Shown here: positions 1 to 11,121 of the stretch, one piece after another
Layout of the letters: every line of letters starts with the position of its first letter
Numbering within the stretch: position 1 is the stretch's first letter
Notes under the pieces: model-generated
What the model was told of the DNA's origin: nothing
The model's input: the letters and a program-made list of their open reading frames with translations, nothing else
Database searches by the model: none
Translations under genes and position numbers: made by a program
Assembly (NCBI GenBank): GCA_019649035.1
Contig: BMAT01005048.1
Location: 319,699 to 343,486 of the forward strand
Reading direction: 5' to 3'
Length of the DNA: 23,788 nucleotides
DNA from: Elysia marginata
Taxonomy: Eukaryota > Mollusca > Gastropoda > Plakobranchidae

Positions 1-20
1 AGAGAGAGAGAGAGAGAGAG
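1..20. repeat. (AG)n microsatellite at window edge
   Basis: A perfect AG dinucleotide run that begins at the first base, so its true length is not known. It is followed by unremarkable sequence with an A13 run near 173-185. Confidence 0.95.
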
Positions 21-960
21 ATGACGACACAACGAGAACCGAATTTGCGACTGTGTGAGGAAGATAGCGACGATGTTCCCTGGCAGTTTTCCATCTCACA
101 CGGTAAGGTGGGTGTGGAGGTATGCAATGTGGCGGGGTCGTGGTCACTGAACCGAGCAGGCCCAGCAAACCAAAAAAAAAAAAAATTGTAATGGTGTACG
201 AGTGCTTAATAATCCGTGCAATTTCAATTTCAAGTTTATACAGTCAATACATAAGTTACATAAGTACATGTACTGAATAATCAGTTAGGCTGACAGATTC
301 TAACATTATAAAAAGATAAAAGAAATGTTATCTCGTTCGTACACACACACGCACCCCTCCCTCTCTCTATATATCTCTTCCTCTCACTCTGTCTCTATCT
401 GTTTGTCTGTCTCTCTGTTTACCTGTGTAGCATTTTCTCTCTTCTGTCCCAAAGAACAAGAAAAACATGCACTCCTCTTAGCCCAAACCGCTCAACGAAA
501 CGCCCCCTTCCTATGTGCCCTCCATTTAATTCTAAGAGCCAATTAGAATAATCTCTTAATCATATGTATTATATAATATCCACGTGACTGTGACAGCTAA
601 CCACAATCTTTACAGTTCTATACCTAGCATCATTTAAAATTTGTTTTTAAGAACAGTATTGATAAGAACTTTTTGTAAGTTAGAGTGCTGGCTAATTCAA
701 AATTCAGGATTAAACACAGTCATTGCAACATGCAATCAAATCTGGTGACAGGCGAGCTTAGGTGGAGTGGGTGAGGATGCAGTAAGTAGATCAATGGTGT
801 GCTGGTTCAACTTTTGAAGTTCTTTAACGATTAAAAAATTTTAATGATTGATTGACCAGTGGGTTTTTTTCTTGCCTTCTGACTTTATGTACCTTAAAGA
901 CAAGGTGATTTATACACCCTATAATGTAAAGGAGAAGAAAGAGGAAAGGATAAGAAGATA
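21..960. other. Non-coding stretch, CT-rich patch, no gene seen
   Basis: This stretch holds a short (AC)n run and a CT-rich patch at about 341-420. The open frame crossing that patch encodes only Ser/Leu/Cys low-complexity sequence and is not a credible gene. A roughly 45-bp segment at 588-633 resembles 1974-2025 (listed separately). Nothing else is recognisable. Confidence 0.6.
588..633. repeat. Dispersed short repeat, copy 1
   Basis: Starts CTGTGACAGCTAACCACAAT and aligns with 1974-2025, which starts CTGTGACTGCTAACTACAAT. About 27 of the first 31 positions agree, then a gap of about 9 bases, then TATACCT/CATACCT is shared. Strand and family are unknown. Confidence 0.45.
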
Positions 961-993
961 GATAAAAAATGAAAGAAATATGTAGACAGATAA

Positions 994-1028
<35 letters not shown>
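994..1028. repeat. (AG)n microsatellite
   Basis: A nearly perfect AG run. The Ser/Leu-rich minus-strand frames and the Arg/Glu-rich plus-strand frame here are artefacts of the dinucleotide. Confidence 0.95.
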
Positions 1029-1031
<3 letters not shown>

Positions 1032-1225
1032 GAATCAAACCACCATCGATTACTGATAAATACAGTGAGAACACTGAATACAAACAGTATTTTATGGAGT
1101 AAGCCTGTGTTTGATAGTTGCACGTGCATACATAAGTGTGCAGATTACTTTCGGCGTCACTGAACGCATTCCTTATACTGATAGTTTCGCAATGGTGAGG
1201 CAAACGTGATGAATTTATTGCGCAC

Positions 1226-1295
1226 GAGAAGGAGGGGGAGGACGAAGACGACGAAGAAGAAGAAGAAGAAGAAGAAGAAAAAGAAGAAGAAGAAA
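1226..1295. repeat. (GAA)n / GA-rich purine tract
   Basis: A purine-only tract made of GGA, GAC and then a long GAA run with one interruption (AAAAA). It gives a poly-Ser frame on the minus strand that should not be taken as protein. Confidence 0.95.
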
Positions 1296-3106
1296 GTAGT
1301 ATTGACGTCGAAGTCAATACGACGATTTTAACGACTGTATTCACTGCTACACTATAATAAACGGCTTTAATAACTGCAACAACAAAAATGGAAAAAACGA
1401 TACAATCAAAAGGCACGAGTTTAAAGTGGGGATACAGGGAAGATAACTTTTATTTACAAAAAATAGAATAATAAAAGTAAAGCGACAGCAACAGAGAAAG
1501 AGACAGAGGGAAGAATCAAGAAAATGACGAGAGATGAAGAGTACGATTAATCAATTGGTCAATGAAACGTCCGTATGATCGATTTTTTACACTGTAATTA
1601 AAGTAATAAAACAATGTAAGCTCAACAGGCGATAAAAAACCAATTTAACCTGTAATAAAAACCTTACGCTAATCAGAGTATTTCCAAACTTGAGCACGAA
1701 ATCCGCTCCTTTTGTTGCTCTGAATTGGAGAATAGACCACGCCGCATTCAGTCAAAAAAGGAGACACACAGTCCAGGTCCACATAATATTATACACTGTA
1801 GCTTGTTTGCTTCCTAAGTTTTATCTCTTTAGTTCTTTAAGGTACTACGTTGATATTTGTGTATCCAATAACGGTGTCAAGCGTTAGGTTAAAAATAAAT
1901 GTAGTTACATTGTGTTGTGTTAGGAGATCTTGAGTTCAACCCCTAGCCCGTGGCAAATAATTGATGTACTCAACTGTGACTGCTAACTACAATGTATACA
2001 GTAATTAGGTTACTTCATACCTCATATTATGACAAAAGTAAACACGGCGCGACAAGCAAATGCAAACTAATCAAAAATGGATGCCAGAGAAGAAAAAAAA
2101 GAAGTGCCCCACGCCCTGTTAGTCTACGTCTACAACGAGTTTAACTTTACGTTACTAATTTTGAGAATCGGTGTATGTTTACAAAACATCACACATGTAG
2201 ATGCATTTGTATACATGAAGCACAATTCTAATCACAACCACATGGCCAAATTTACCCCCCTCCCTTCACAACAATAAAAGAACTCATGCAAAACATGTGC
2301 ATACGAGTAAAAAAGACGACATAAAAGACCAGGTCTTGTTAATTTTTAAATGATAACAAGTATGTCAATCGGTCATAAAAAAAAACAACTAAGATATAAG
2401 ACACAGAGATAAAGTAGATCAATCCGCTAATAACGCAAAAGGTAAATATTTTAAGACAAGGAATTTTCTCCTTATCTCGATGTGTTTATATCCAAGTATG
2501 AAAAAAATTCACCACCGCCAATGTAACCAAATTCATTCAGTTTTTACGACTTATTTCTTAACTCCTTTACACATTCTGCTTTTTTTCACACTGTTCTCTA
2601 ACGTAATCTAAAAGAGTAATAAAACACCCCACAGAGAAAAAAAATCCGCCAAAGCTTTGACTCCTGCCCATTAAGGCGACGCCTAGCCTTATGCTACGGA
2701 CCATGATACGCAACTCAAGGGAATGAACCTAATTTCTTCACACACATACAGTCGTCTTGTTTGAGCCTTCAATCAATAAAACTAAAAGCATTGAGTGGAT
2801 CAAGTCCTAAACCTCTCTAAATGGGTCAATTTATCGTATCAACATCTGCAACCCAATAAACATTACCTTTTTGTGCAACTCAGCTTCTTAACAAACGGAA
2901 ATCCATGTAGTTCTTTTGCCAAGGATCTATTTTAAAAAGGTTTTTGTTCAAGCATTATAAGTCGGTGTGCGAAGACAAAATTAGTCTCCTAATACTGAAG
3001 CGCACTAGTAAAAGAATAATGCATGGGATTCTTAATGACGCTAAAGGCCCTGAGCCTATTTTAAGTGTTGAATGATTGACCAGGAAGCTTCAAATAACAA
3101 ATACAA
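1296..3106. other. Non-coding stretch, no gene seen
   Basis: AT-rich sequence with only short random frames. A diverged repeat segment lies at 1974-2025. A motif resembling a degenerate polymerase III B box (GAGTTCAACCC, 1932-1942) sits about 30 bases upstream of it, so a very old tRNA-derived SINE is possible but unproven. Confidence 0.5.
1974..2025. repeat. Dispersed short repeat, copy 2
   Basis: Partner of 588-633. Sequence similarity ends on both sides, which suggests two fragments of one old interspersed repeat rather than a recent duplication. Confidence 0.45.
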
Positions 3107-3118
3107 CCCCCCCCCCCC

Positions 3119-3150
<32 letters not shown>
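3107..3150. repeat. C13-A31 homopolymer junction
   Basis: Thirteen C (3107-3119) pass directly into thirty-one A (3120-3150). On the other strand this reads T31-G13. Run lengths in such sites are often wrong in assemblies. A Phe/Gly run in a minus-strand frame here is spurious. Confidence 0.95.
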
Positions 3151-3152
<2 letters not shown>

Positions 3153-3816
3153 CCCAAGCGCTGAGCCCAGATGGAGAAAATGTCTCCTAGACTCCTAGAC
3201 TCTAGATCATAAACTTGGCTGTCTTCGACTGGACCATGTCTTTTTATTATGAAGTCGCCCAAAATGAAATTAATAATGGCTTTACGAGCATCGATTGGCT
3301 ATGAATATTAACACAATATGAAAGTAAAATTTTAGCAAACAAAAAGAAAAATAAATTTGATACGCACAAATTTATACAGCTGTACCTAAATTATAGGATC
3401 TAAATTTCAAAGAAAGATAAGTTTCCTATAATTAATTATTGACCCGTGAAAAGCCTTTAAAAGAAGACGTCTTTTTAGCCGCCATCATCATTGGATTGCG
3501 CGTCATAGATCTTAGACACACTGAAACATGAACCAGTGGACGCTCAACGATAGTTTCCGTGGCAATTGGGCTGGTGAAAAAAAGGGGTACACACGAACTT
3601 GCGGAAATAACGGGCTTGTCAGTTTGCACGATTGAGTTCAGCCCATTGTGTCTGGTGCAGGCTCATACTAACGGATAAGGAAGTCTCCCCGTCGATCAAA
3701 TCAAGACATATCAATCTAATAGAGATATTTGGGTCTGTTTGCTTGAGTTAGGCCCTTTCTTTCTTCTTAGTCTCGGACTGATAAGCTAGGGTCTCCACGA
3801 AGATGGGTTTCAATGC
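3151..3816. other. Non-coding stretch, no gene seen
   Basis: Mixed-composition sequence with short random frames on both strands. No tRNA-like head for the SINE fragment that follows could be found here. Confidence 0.5.
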
Positions 3817-3990
3817 AATACATGACTGAGTATCAAAGACTTGTCAATATGCTTGAGTGACGCGCTGTTTAACCTTCACTCCTCTGTGTGTTCAGAAAAT
3901 ATATTGGTTGGCAAAGGTCCGAAGAATTCATGTGAAGCCCTTAGAGCAATTAGTATATGAAGTGCGATATAAAAACGCTCTTTTAATACT
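3817..3990 (+). mobile_element. 5'-truncated, diverged SINE copy
   Basis: This segment aligns along its length with the body and tail of the fuller SINE at 22940-23263. Shared blocks in the same order include ACTTGTCA/TCTTGTCA, GAGTGA.GCGCT, CTCCTCTGTG, TTGGTTGG, CATGT(A/G)AAGC, CTTAGAGCA.TTAGT and TATAAAAA. The tRNA-like head and about the first 150 bases are missing or unrecognisable. 5' truncation fits target-primed reverse transcription by a partner LINE. The copy is older than the one near the window end, judging by its more numerous differences. A short plus-strand frame across it is not a gene. Confidence 0.8.
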
Positions 3991-4321
3991 CAGTCATAAT
4001 TTACTCATGTGTTGCATTTCGCTGCCCACAGTCGGTACTGAGTAGGGGTGGCTTTCTATGGTGCGGTGAAATCACAGAGCAGCTTTCCCATTTCCATGGT
4101 AGGGTTTTTAGCCACAGTGATGACACGGCTTTTGCACTAATGACTAAGGGAAAAAAATTTAAGGCGGTAATAGTGATGGTGCTTCTGAGGTGATTTTATT
4201 AGATGAAGGCCTGTAAATGTAATCATCCCGCGTGCTCAGATTTTTTAAAATGTAGATTTACCCTCTACACAAACCATAAACCTTATCGTCATCCCCATTT
4301 CTCTATCTGTCTGTCTGTCGA

Positions 4322-4345
4322 CTCTCTCTCTCTCTCTCTCTCTCT
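4322..4345. repeat. (CT)n microsatellite
   Basis: Twelve CT units, preceded by a few CTGT units (4305-4319). Confidence 0.95.
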
Positions 4346-4403
4346 AACCCTCAGTGCAAAAGTCGTACCATCACCGCGACTTAAAAACCGTATGATGCAA
4401 AAA

Positions 4404-4584
4404 CCGTACGGCGCTGTAGAACCACGGCCCTGTAAAAAATCCTTGCGCTGAAGTTATTTGAATGTACATTGTACTACCTTGCCAACAGAAGAGAAAAGCC
4501 GTACGGCGTTGTTGAACCACGGCCCTGTATAAAATCCTTGAACTGAAGTTATTTGAATAAACTACCTTGCCAACAGAAGAATTC
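4404..4584. repeat. Tandem duplication, ~95-bp unit, two copies
   Basis: CCGTACGGCG starts at 4404 and again at 4499. Copy 1 (4404-4498) and copy 2 (4499-about 4584) share the blocks GAACCACGGCCCTGTA, AAATCCTTG, CTGAAGTTATTTGAAT and ACTACCTTGCCAACAGAAGA. Copy 2 lacks about 10 bases (GTACATTGTA). Another GTACCATC/CCGTATG stretch just upstream (4366-4395) may be a worn third unit. The minus-strand frame across both copies shows a repeated peptide only because the DNA is duplicated. Confidence 0.9.
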
Positions 4585-4589
4585 GCTGT

Positions 4590-5040
4590 TGAGCCCACTT
4601 TCTGATATTTATGCACAAAAAAGGTTAGTACTGAAACAGTTCCATACCCTCTATATATTGCTGTACTCCAACATGGTTTAATTCACACGACACAGTCATG
4701 ATATCCAAGTCATAACTGAAGCCTGTGTTAACTGTTTAGTGGGTGGAAGGACAATAAATACAATGTAGTTCAGTGGGGTATTCATCAAAAAGCTGACCCA
4801 AACCAGTGACCCGTTAAAGAAAAAAAACTAGTAGTACTCGTAGCAATAATCTGACCTTAATCCCGCGTGAAACATTAGCACGTCAGTTATTTTTCTCCTC
4901 TTTTTGTCCTGGGTGGGTGATGGTTATGTAAAAACTATTCTTGCAGTTTGAGGACAGATATAGATTAGATCTTAGTCTAGATCTAGGTCCTAGGTGGATG
5001 TTACAACAATGATATTGAGTGTTTGGTCGGTGTTTCACAA
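4590..5040. other. Non-coding stretch, no gene seen
   Basis: No credible frame. A small cluster of CTAGATCTAG-type palindromes occurs at about 4963-4992. Confidence 0.5.
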
Positions 5041-5194
5041 GAAAATCTGTAAGGAAGAGAAGCAGAAAAAAAAGAAAGAGAAAGAGAGACAGATAGAAAG
5101 AAAGAAAGAGATAGACACAGAGCGAGTGCGTGAAAGAGAATGAAAGAGCGAGGAAGAGGCACAGAGAGGGAGAGAGAGAGAAAGAGAGTGAGAG

Positions 5195-5230
<36 letters not shown>
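5041..5230. repeat. Long imperfect GA tract ending in (GA)n
   Basis: Almost pure purine on the plus strand for about 190 bases, with a perfect GA run at 5198-5230. All reading frames here are dinucleotide artefacts (Arg/Glu one way, Ser/Leu the other). Confidence 0.95.
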
Positions 5231-5231
<1 letters not shown>

Positions 5232-8200
5232 CAGGCGGCATGCATTCACACAAAAGACAGAGTGAAAAAGAAAATTGTTTTAAAAAATTTTAATTTAACC
5301 TTAAACCAACCCAAGACTGTGAATCCCTTTCAAATTTTTATCAAAGGAAAAATATATAAGTTAGAATACAAAAAGAAAAGTACAAGTACACTACTGCTCT
5401 TTTCTATAAATAACAAATTAATAACAAAACCCGTTTTAAGAGGAAAAGTCAGTTTTTCTCAATCCTTTTTCAACCAAGTAACTCAGCGAAAACAAAACAT
5501 TTTTTTCTACGTCTAGGTAGCGGTACCATATAATGAACTTTTCTGCAATGATAATTATAAAAGATTTCAACCTGCATGATATGTAAAAGGAATGCCCGAT
5601 AATGCAATAGTACGAATTCAAATGTACCATATCTTTGTTTCATAATTTATTTTAAATTCAATTGATAAAAATTCTTGAAACCTTATAGTTTCAAATCGAT
5701 TATTGTTTAATCTTTTTTGATACGTTTGACGAAGTACTGAACCATAGATACATAATTTAGACTTCACAAACTCACTTCTTTTTTGAGTTTGAAATTTATT
5801 CATTGGAGATGTTTTTGTCAAAAAAAAATTCTGTATAAATAACAAAAAGGTTGATATGTATGCTAAAAACAAGATCTACGAAATCAATAGTCAATAATTC
5901 TAACCAAAGGCCAAATATTACAATTTTTATTTGTATTGAAATAATGGACATACATATATTACTTTTGTCTGTTTTGTAAAGCCTATCTTTGTGGGTTTTC
6001 AATTTTAATGTAGTCTAAACCCCTTTGTGTGCCTAGATATATTCATACTGACCTGTTTTTGTTTGCTTGATTGATTTTTATTTTTTACATTTTGTTACGG
6101 TTAGTTCTGTACGCTTATAACTAGCAATGAATTCGAAAAGTAAGAGTTTATACAACTTGAGGAAAGGAATACTCCGATGTGAAGAAAAATAATTATTTGG
6201 TGAATTGTTACCAAGTAAAGATTAACACCGCATTAGATTGTAACACGTTAAAATAATGTTTTCTACTGCAGTTTAAAAGTAAAGTATGTTTCCTATTGTA
6301 TATTACAGTATCAAAGCCTGAAAGGACGATTTGGTTTTTTTTCATTAGTGGTGATCCGTCCCTCTCATTCAAAAAAAGACGTTCAACTTCAAGTGAAACA
6401 TCAAAATACATTAACGGCTAAATCAAGAAAGAATCACCATTGCTATTGTGGCGTGGCCACTGGTATGAAGGTGACGTGACATGACGTAAAGAAATCATTA
6501 AAGCGTGACAAAATGTGTCGCACTACCTGAACTCAAGACGCCTGAAACATGAGGGCGTGGCAATCATTTTAGGACTAAATTTTGGCGACCTCGGCCCAGT
6601 ATACACTAATTAGCGTTCACTTCGCAATTGTACGCGATTGCACGTACCGGGTTATGAAAAATGGCAAGATGAAAGTGCGCACAAACTTATGTACTTTCTG
6701 CGAAAAAAAAAAAAAAAAGAATGGAAAAATATCATTCAATAGAGACCTTTAGCACACGCACCGTGTCTCACTACGCGTACGTGAAAATCGGGAAAGCAGA
6801 TTGAGAAACTATAAAAATAATGAAACCAGTTTCTAAAAATAGACCCACAGACGTTCGCGTCATACTCACGCGTTGCTGCTTAAAGTCTGTATTGAAGACG
6901 CTACAAACCATGTGTTATTTCGCCTGTGGTTGACCGCTCGAGTGATTTAAGTCTTACTTATATATAGCGATAAAGTTTGTTGGAGCTTTCTTTTGTCGCC
7001 GAAAACACAAATTAAAACTTAAAAACGGAACTCTTTAAATTCCGCTTTTTTTTTAATTTACAAATTAAAATAGGTTACTTGTCAATATAAAATTCTTCTT
7101 TTCCTTTTTTTAAATAAAAGGTATTTTGTTGCAATGACGATTAGAGGCTTAAACCTAGATCTGGACTAGACAAGCTCAACAACAACAACAAAAACAAAAA
7201 AATCTGTGTTTCGTTAATACCTCGTCACAGTTTTCAGATTTACTATAATCGGAACTGTTTGGGATTTAAAAGATTTCAATTGCGTTCAGTACGATTACAA
7301 TTCTACATCAATTAATAGTATATCACTATAATAAAGCTGCACATAAACAATGCTTCTAATACGACTCTTGTCCATTACTCACGTTCATAACGCTACAACT
7401 TATTATGGAGATCAAGATCAATGCCGCTGCTGTACAGCATCATCTTCAACAGCGACAATAACCTTTACCACAAGACATTCTTTTGCAGCGAGAAGGGGGA
7501 CTACTGATTCCGCTATAGGGTTTTCTCAGCACCGAAACGAAATTGGAGATTTGTGCTTTCTTCGGTGATTGCTGGCCAGTTCCAGTCAGGCAGCCCCAGT
7601 TGATATCCCATGGAAAATCTATAGTGGTCTGTGACAATTGGGGAATCTGGTCTAACCATAAAAATCACGATTGGTATTTGTAAAGCAACTTAAGTTTATA
7701 TGGCCATATATAAACCACTCTTTAAGTTCTCTGCCTCTACCAAAGCCCACTAAGTCAAACAAGTGCAACCCTTTTAAAAAGACAAATTATCACCGGTTCC
7801 ATTTGACAGCGGAAACTCGATTCTACGACGAGATAAACAGTCCCAGAATCTTGTAGATTAGTATTAATTGCTAATCTAATACCCTAAAACTAAGATTAAG
7901 AGGTTATTTTGTCTGTCTAGCTCACCAAAGCGGTTTCTTTATAACAAAAGATTGATAGATCTTAAAAAAGAAAAACAACTTAAAAATAACAAGGGAGAAA
8001 GTAAAACGTTACTTTTACATTAGACTTGCGCAGAGCTCTGGTAACGGACTACGAAATTTTCAAATATATTTTATGGGTGGCCTTGCATTTAAATTTAACT
8101 GAATTATCACTTTTAATATACTCTTGCGTAGATTACAGATAACAGTCGCACCAGAAAGTAAGTACATTACTACTAAATCTATAGGGAATGAGATTATAGG

Positions 8201-8570
8201 GAAAACAAGAGTCACGTCCCTTTTCCAGAAGACAACACTCCAAAATACTAAAGTGGTTATTGTAATCTAGACCTAGATTGTAGGGTAAGTTTCTTACTTT
8301 TATAAACGATTTGACATCTAGAACTTAAAAACTATAGAGCTAAATAAAAAGTTTATCTTCAAAATAAATCTGTCGCATAAATTTTAAAAGATTGCAATAT
8401 TTGTATTCATAAGATAGTGGAGTGACATCAAGAAAGTTCCGCTACTCTTGTTGAAATTTCATTCCCTATTACCTCGGCCTAGCCCGCAAAATACGAGAAC
8501 TGGCCATGGCTTTTTCGGACAAGGGCAGATGACTCAATTACCGTTCTTGTGTGAATAACATAATTGCTCT
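5231..8570. other. AT-rich stretch, no gene established
   Basis: Long AT-rich DNA with short random frames. Items noted: an A16 run near 6703-6718; a small hairpin CGGAA/TTCCG at 7026-7044 followed by nine T; and a patch with higher GC at about 7395-7680. That patch contains a stop-free stretch of 54 codons (7519-7683), has no recognisable domain, and is not called. Confidence 0.5.
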
Positions 8571-8574
8571 TGAT

Positions 8575-8680
8575 CTTGGCATTGCTGCTGGTGCTCTTCC
8601 TCCTACTGCTACCACTACTAATACTAGGCCTACTACTTCTGCTACCACTACTTCTACTACTGCTGCTGCTGCTGCTGCTG

Positions 8681-8746
<66 letters not shown>
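8575..8746. repeat. Compound CTG/CTA trinucleotide repeat
   Basis: Imperfect CTA/CTG/CTT triplets give way to seven perfect CTG (8660-8680) and then twenty-two perfect CTA (8681-8746). The open plus-strand frames encode Leu or Thr runs and have no other content, so they are not called as genes. Confidence 0.95.
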
Positions 8747-8747
<1 letters not shown>

Positions 8748-8752
8748 AATTG

Positions 8753-8783
8753 TTGCGCAGTGACTGCCTCCATTATTTATTCT
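8753..8783. repeat. Flank repeat of triplet array, copy 1
   Basis: TTGCGCAGTGACTGCCTCCA and the following bases match 9140-9170 at about 27 of 31 positions. This copy lies just 3' of the CTA array. Confidence 0.75.
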
Positions 8784-10863
8784 GATCTCTAGATCTACAA
8801 TTCATATGAGGCATACCTTAAATTAATGTTATCGTTTGTTCTCTATGTTTGTTGTTTATGGCTAAGTGTTGATGCGCTTCCGGTTTCAAATGGTTGCCTT
8901 TGGCGCGATTTGGATCTTCCCATTCAAGTAAGCGAGAGGCTAAGCAAGGACCTTCGCGATAAAACTCCTTTTCTTTAAAGGAGCGTAGTAGCGACATGGT
9001 ATAAGCTATGTTTCTCTATGTGGCAAGGCGGTTCGAGTCTTATCAAAGGCAGAAATTTCGGGCATATCCTGATAATCCACTTAAACCCCACTTCTCTCCA
9101 CTGCTAATTTCATACCTTCAAAATCGTTCAACCGTTTGATTGCGCAGTGGTTGCCTCGATTATTTTTTCTACTGCTACTACTACTACTTCTGCCGCTGCT
9201 GTTGCTTTGTTATCCCCTGTCCTATCTCTGCGGCAGCCACTCACTACCGATTTAAATCGCGTGTCTAAAAAAAGCTTTAAATTAAACAAAGAATAAAAAT
9301 ACGAAGGTGCATTTGATACTGTATAAATATAACAGTTAAAAAATATTTTGATGGTATAGAATGATTAAAACGCTGTGAAGTCTCCTAAAAGTTGCTAAAG
9401 TTGGTTGCAATATGCATCTTTTTATAAGAAGGAAAGAGCGCTGCAACCATTACTTGACAACCAGGCACCCGACAGCTACCCTTCACCTTCACACGGCGGA
9501 CAGGACAATAGCCGCTTGTTACAACGCATGTATGAGAAAGACAGTGACCTCACATTTAAGAAAACTTGACACGCAGACTAGGCTTTAAGGCTAAAACTGA
9601 GGCCATTTTGTTTATGTGTTTTTTTCCGCCTACCATCTTGAAAAATGGTATATGCTGAAGTGTGTAAAATTTGACCTTTCCTTTAAAACTAATTGTGAAC
9701 AGTGCACAGATTGATCACTAGGTAAAATGTGCACACATAGCACGATGTATCGATGTTAAAAAAAATGACTACAAAACAAGAATGAAAAGTGGAGACCAAT
9801 GGTGCACTGGCAATGCAAATATTGGTTAATTCATGTCGACATTTTTGCTTTTTTATGGGCGCAAAATAAGTACCCCATTTTGTTCGCAGTCAAGTATATA
9901 GACCGAGTCCACTACGTACACTCTTGGCAGAGTTGTGGCTGCGAAAGCATAGCGTACTTGAGGTATGCGACATTGGGAGCGTTTGGTCATATCAAATACA
10001 TGTAATATAATTTTCGCTATTAATATTATGACATTAACTTGTCCTCAACCAGTGCAGGACAGAGAAACTCTTTATTTTCTTGAACGATCAACTCCCAAGG
10101 CGCTCGATGTGCTTACATAAGCCTCTTTTACACGTTTGTGGTTTTCCTGAAAATCTGACCCATTGCATAAAAAAACCGTTGAGACTATCCAATAGAACTG
10201 AACTCATTTATATTTTAAGTGTACATGTATTTTCACAAAAGAGCAAAAATCAGGCATGTTTACATCTTTTCATTTAAATCAATTCATGATTCAAGGCAAT
10301 AAGGTAATCTTTTAAGAACATGATTTTCTTGTATGAGAAGTACACTTCCCTAAACTCAGATCCTCTCTGGCTTGTTAATATTCTCAAAGTAGTTTTGCAG
10401 GACAAACGGTACTGCTTGATGAATGATGATCAAAGGCGTTGCATGTTTCTCATAGTCATAAGGTTGAAAAAAGCTGTTTTCATCCCGTAAAATTTAGAAA
10501 ACCAGTGATAAGTTTTACTCAGGATATGTGAATGTTGAATGTTTTCAAACAGACAGCCACAAATCCTGAACAGAATGTTCAATAAGAAATCCCAGTTAAC
10601 TAAAAATCATAATATCTAAAACAAAACAAAAAATGGATTTTTGCTGGGCTCCTAATAAAAATTTATTTGAAAAAAATTCTGCTCTGACACTCCTTAATTT
10701 TTGTCCACATTTAATCTACTCTGATCAAGAACAGAGAGGAAAATAATAAATAATAAATAAAAAAATGCAAGTTGTTTTTGTAATAATATAAACAGTCATA
10801 CTAGTGTTATAGTCCTGACTGACAGAAAAACCAAAACAACATTATACTTAAATTTGTCCCATT
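8784..10863. other. Non-coding stretch with possible pol III-like boxes
   Basis: No credible protein gene. At 8997-9040 an A-box-like TGGTATAAGC and a B-box-like GGTTCGAGTCT occur in the right order but only 33 bases apart. This may be the head of an old tRNA-derived SINE of another family. The rest is featureless AT-rich DNA. Confidence 0.4.
9140..9170. repeat. Flank repeat of triplet array, copy 2
   Basis: Counterpart of 8753-8783. It lies just 5' of a shorter, worn CTA/CTG triplet stretch (9169-9205), so the order of flank and triplets is reversed relative to copy 1. Confidence 0.75.
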
Positions 10864-11121
10864 TCACAATTATAGGACTCTCATTTTATGTTCAATTTTG
10901 GCCTTTTCATAATTATAGGAGAAACTGAACTCAGCAAAGAGACGCCAAATTATCACTCAATTTATTTTAAATTTTGGCCATGTCATAATTATAGGAGAAA
11001 CTGAACTCAGCAAGGAGAAGCCAAATTATCACTCATTTTATTTTAAATTTTGGTCCTTTCAATTCTTTCATAATAATAGGACAAACTGAACTCAGCAAGA
11101 AGAAGTCAAAGTATCACTCTT
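10864..11121. repeat. Minisatellite, ~76-bp unit, about four copies
   Basis: Units start at 10907, 10983 and 11068 with TCATAAT.ATAGGA.AAACTG, followed in each by AACTCAGCAA, AGAAG.CAAA or a near match, TATCACTC and, in the first two, TTTATTTTAAATTTTGG. Spacing is 76 then 85 bases; unit 2 carries about 9 extra bases. A fourth unit at 10864-10906 has lost its central ~33 bases. The array ends within unit 3 near 11121. It lies about 400 bases upstream of the LTR element and shares no sequence with it. Confidence 0.9.

Noticed and set aside
824..1416. Overlapping Ser/Leu-rich minus-strand frames (up to 165 codons)
   Set aside because: They exist only because of the (AG)n and (GAA)n tracts; composition is low-complexity and there is no domain.
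4883..5516. Four long frames on both strands around 5.1 kb
   Set aside because: All cross the GA tract and encode Ser/Leu or Arg/Glu runs, as any GA repeat does in several frames.
7395..7683. Possible exon or pseudogene in a GC-richer patch
   Set aside because: One frame has 54 stop-free codons (7519-7683), but earlier in-frame stops, competing frames on both strands and no recognisable motif leave it unsupported.
8551..8785. Poly-Thr and poly-Leu frames over the CTG/CTA array
   Set aside because: No non-repeat protein sequence accompanies the run, and two frames are equally open.
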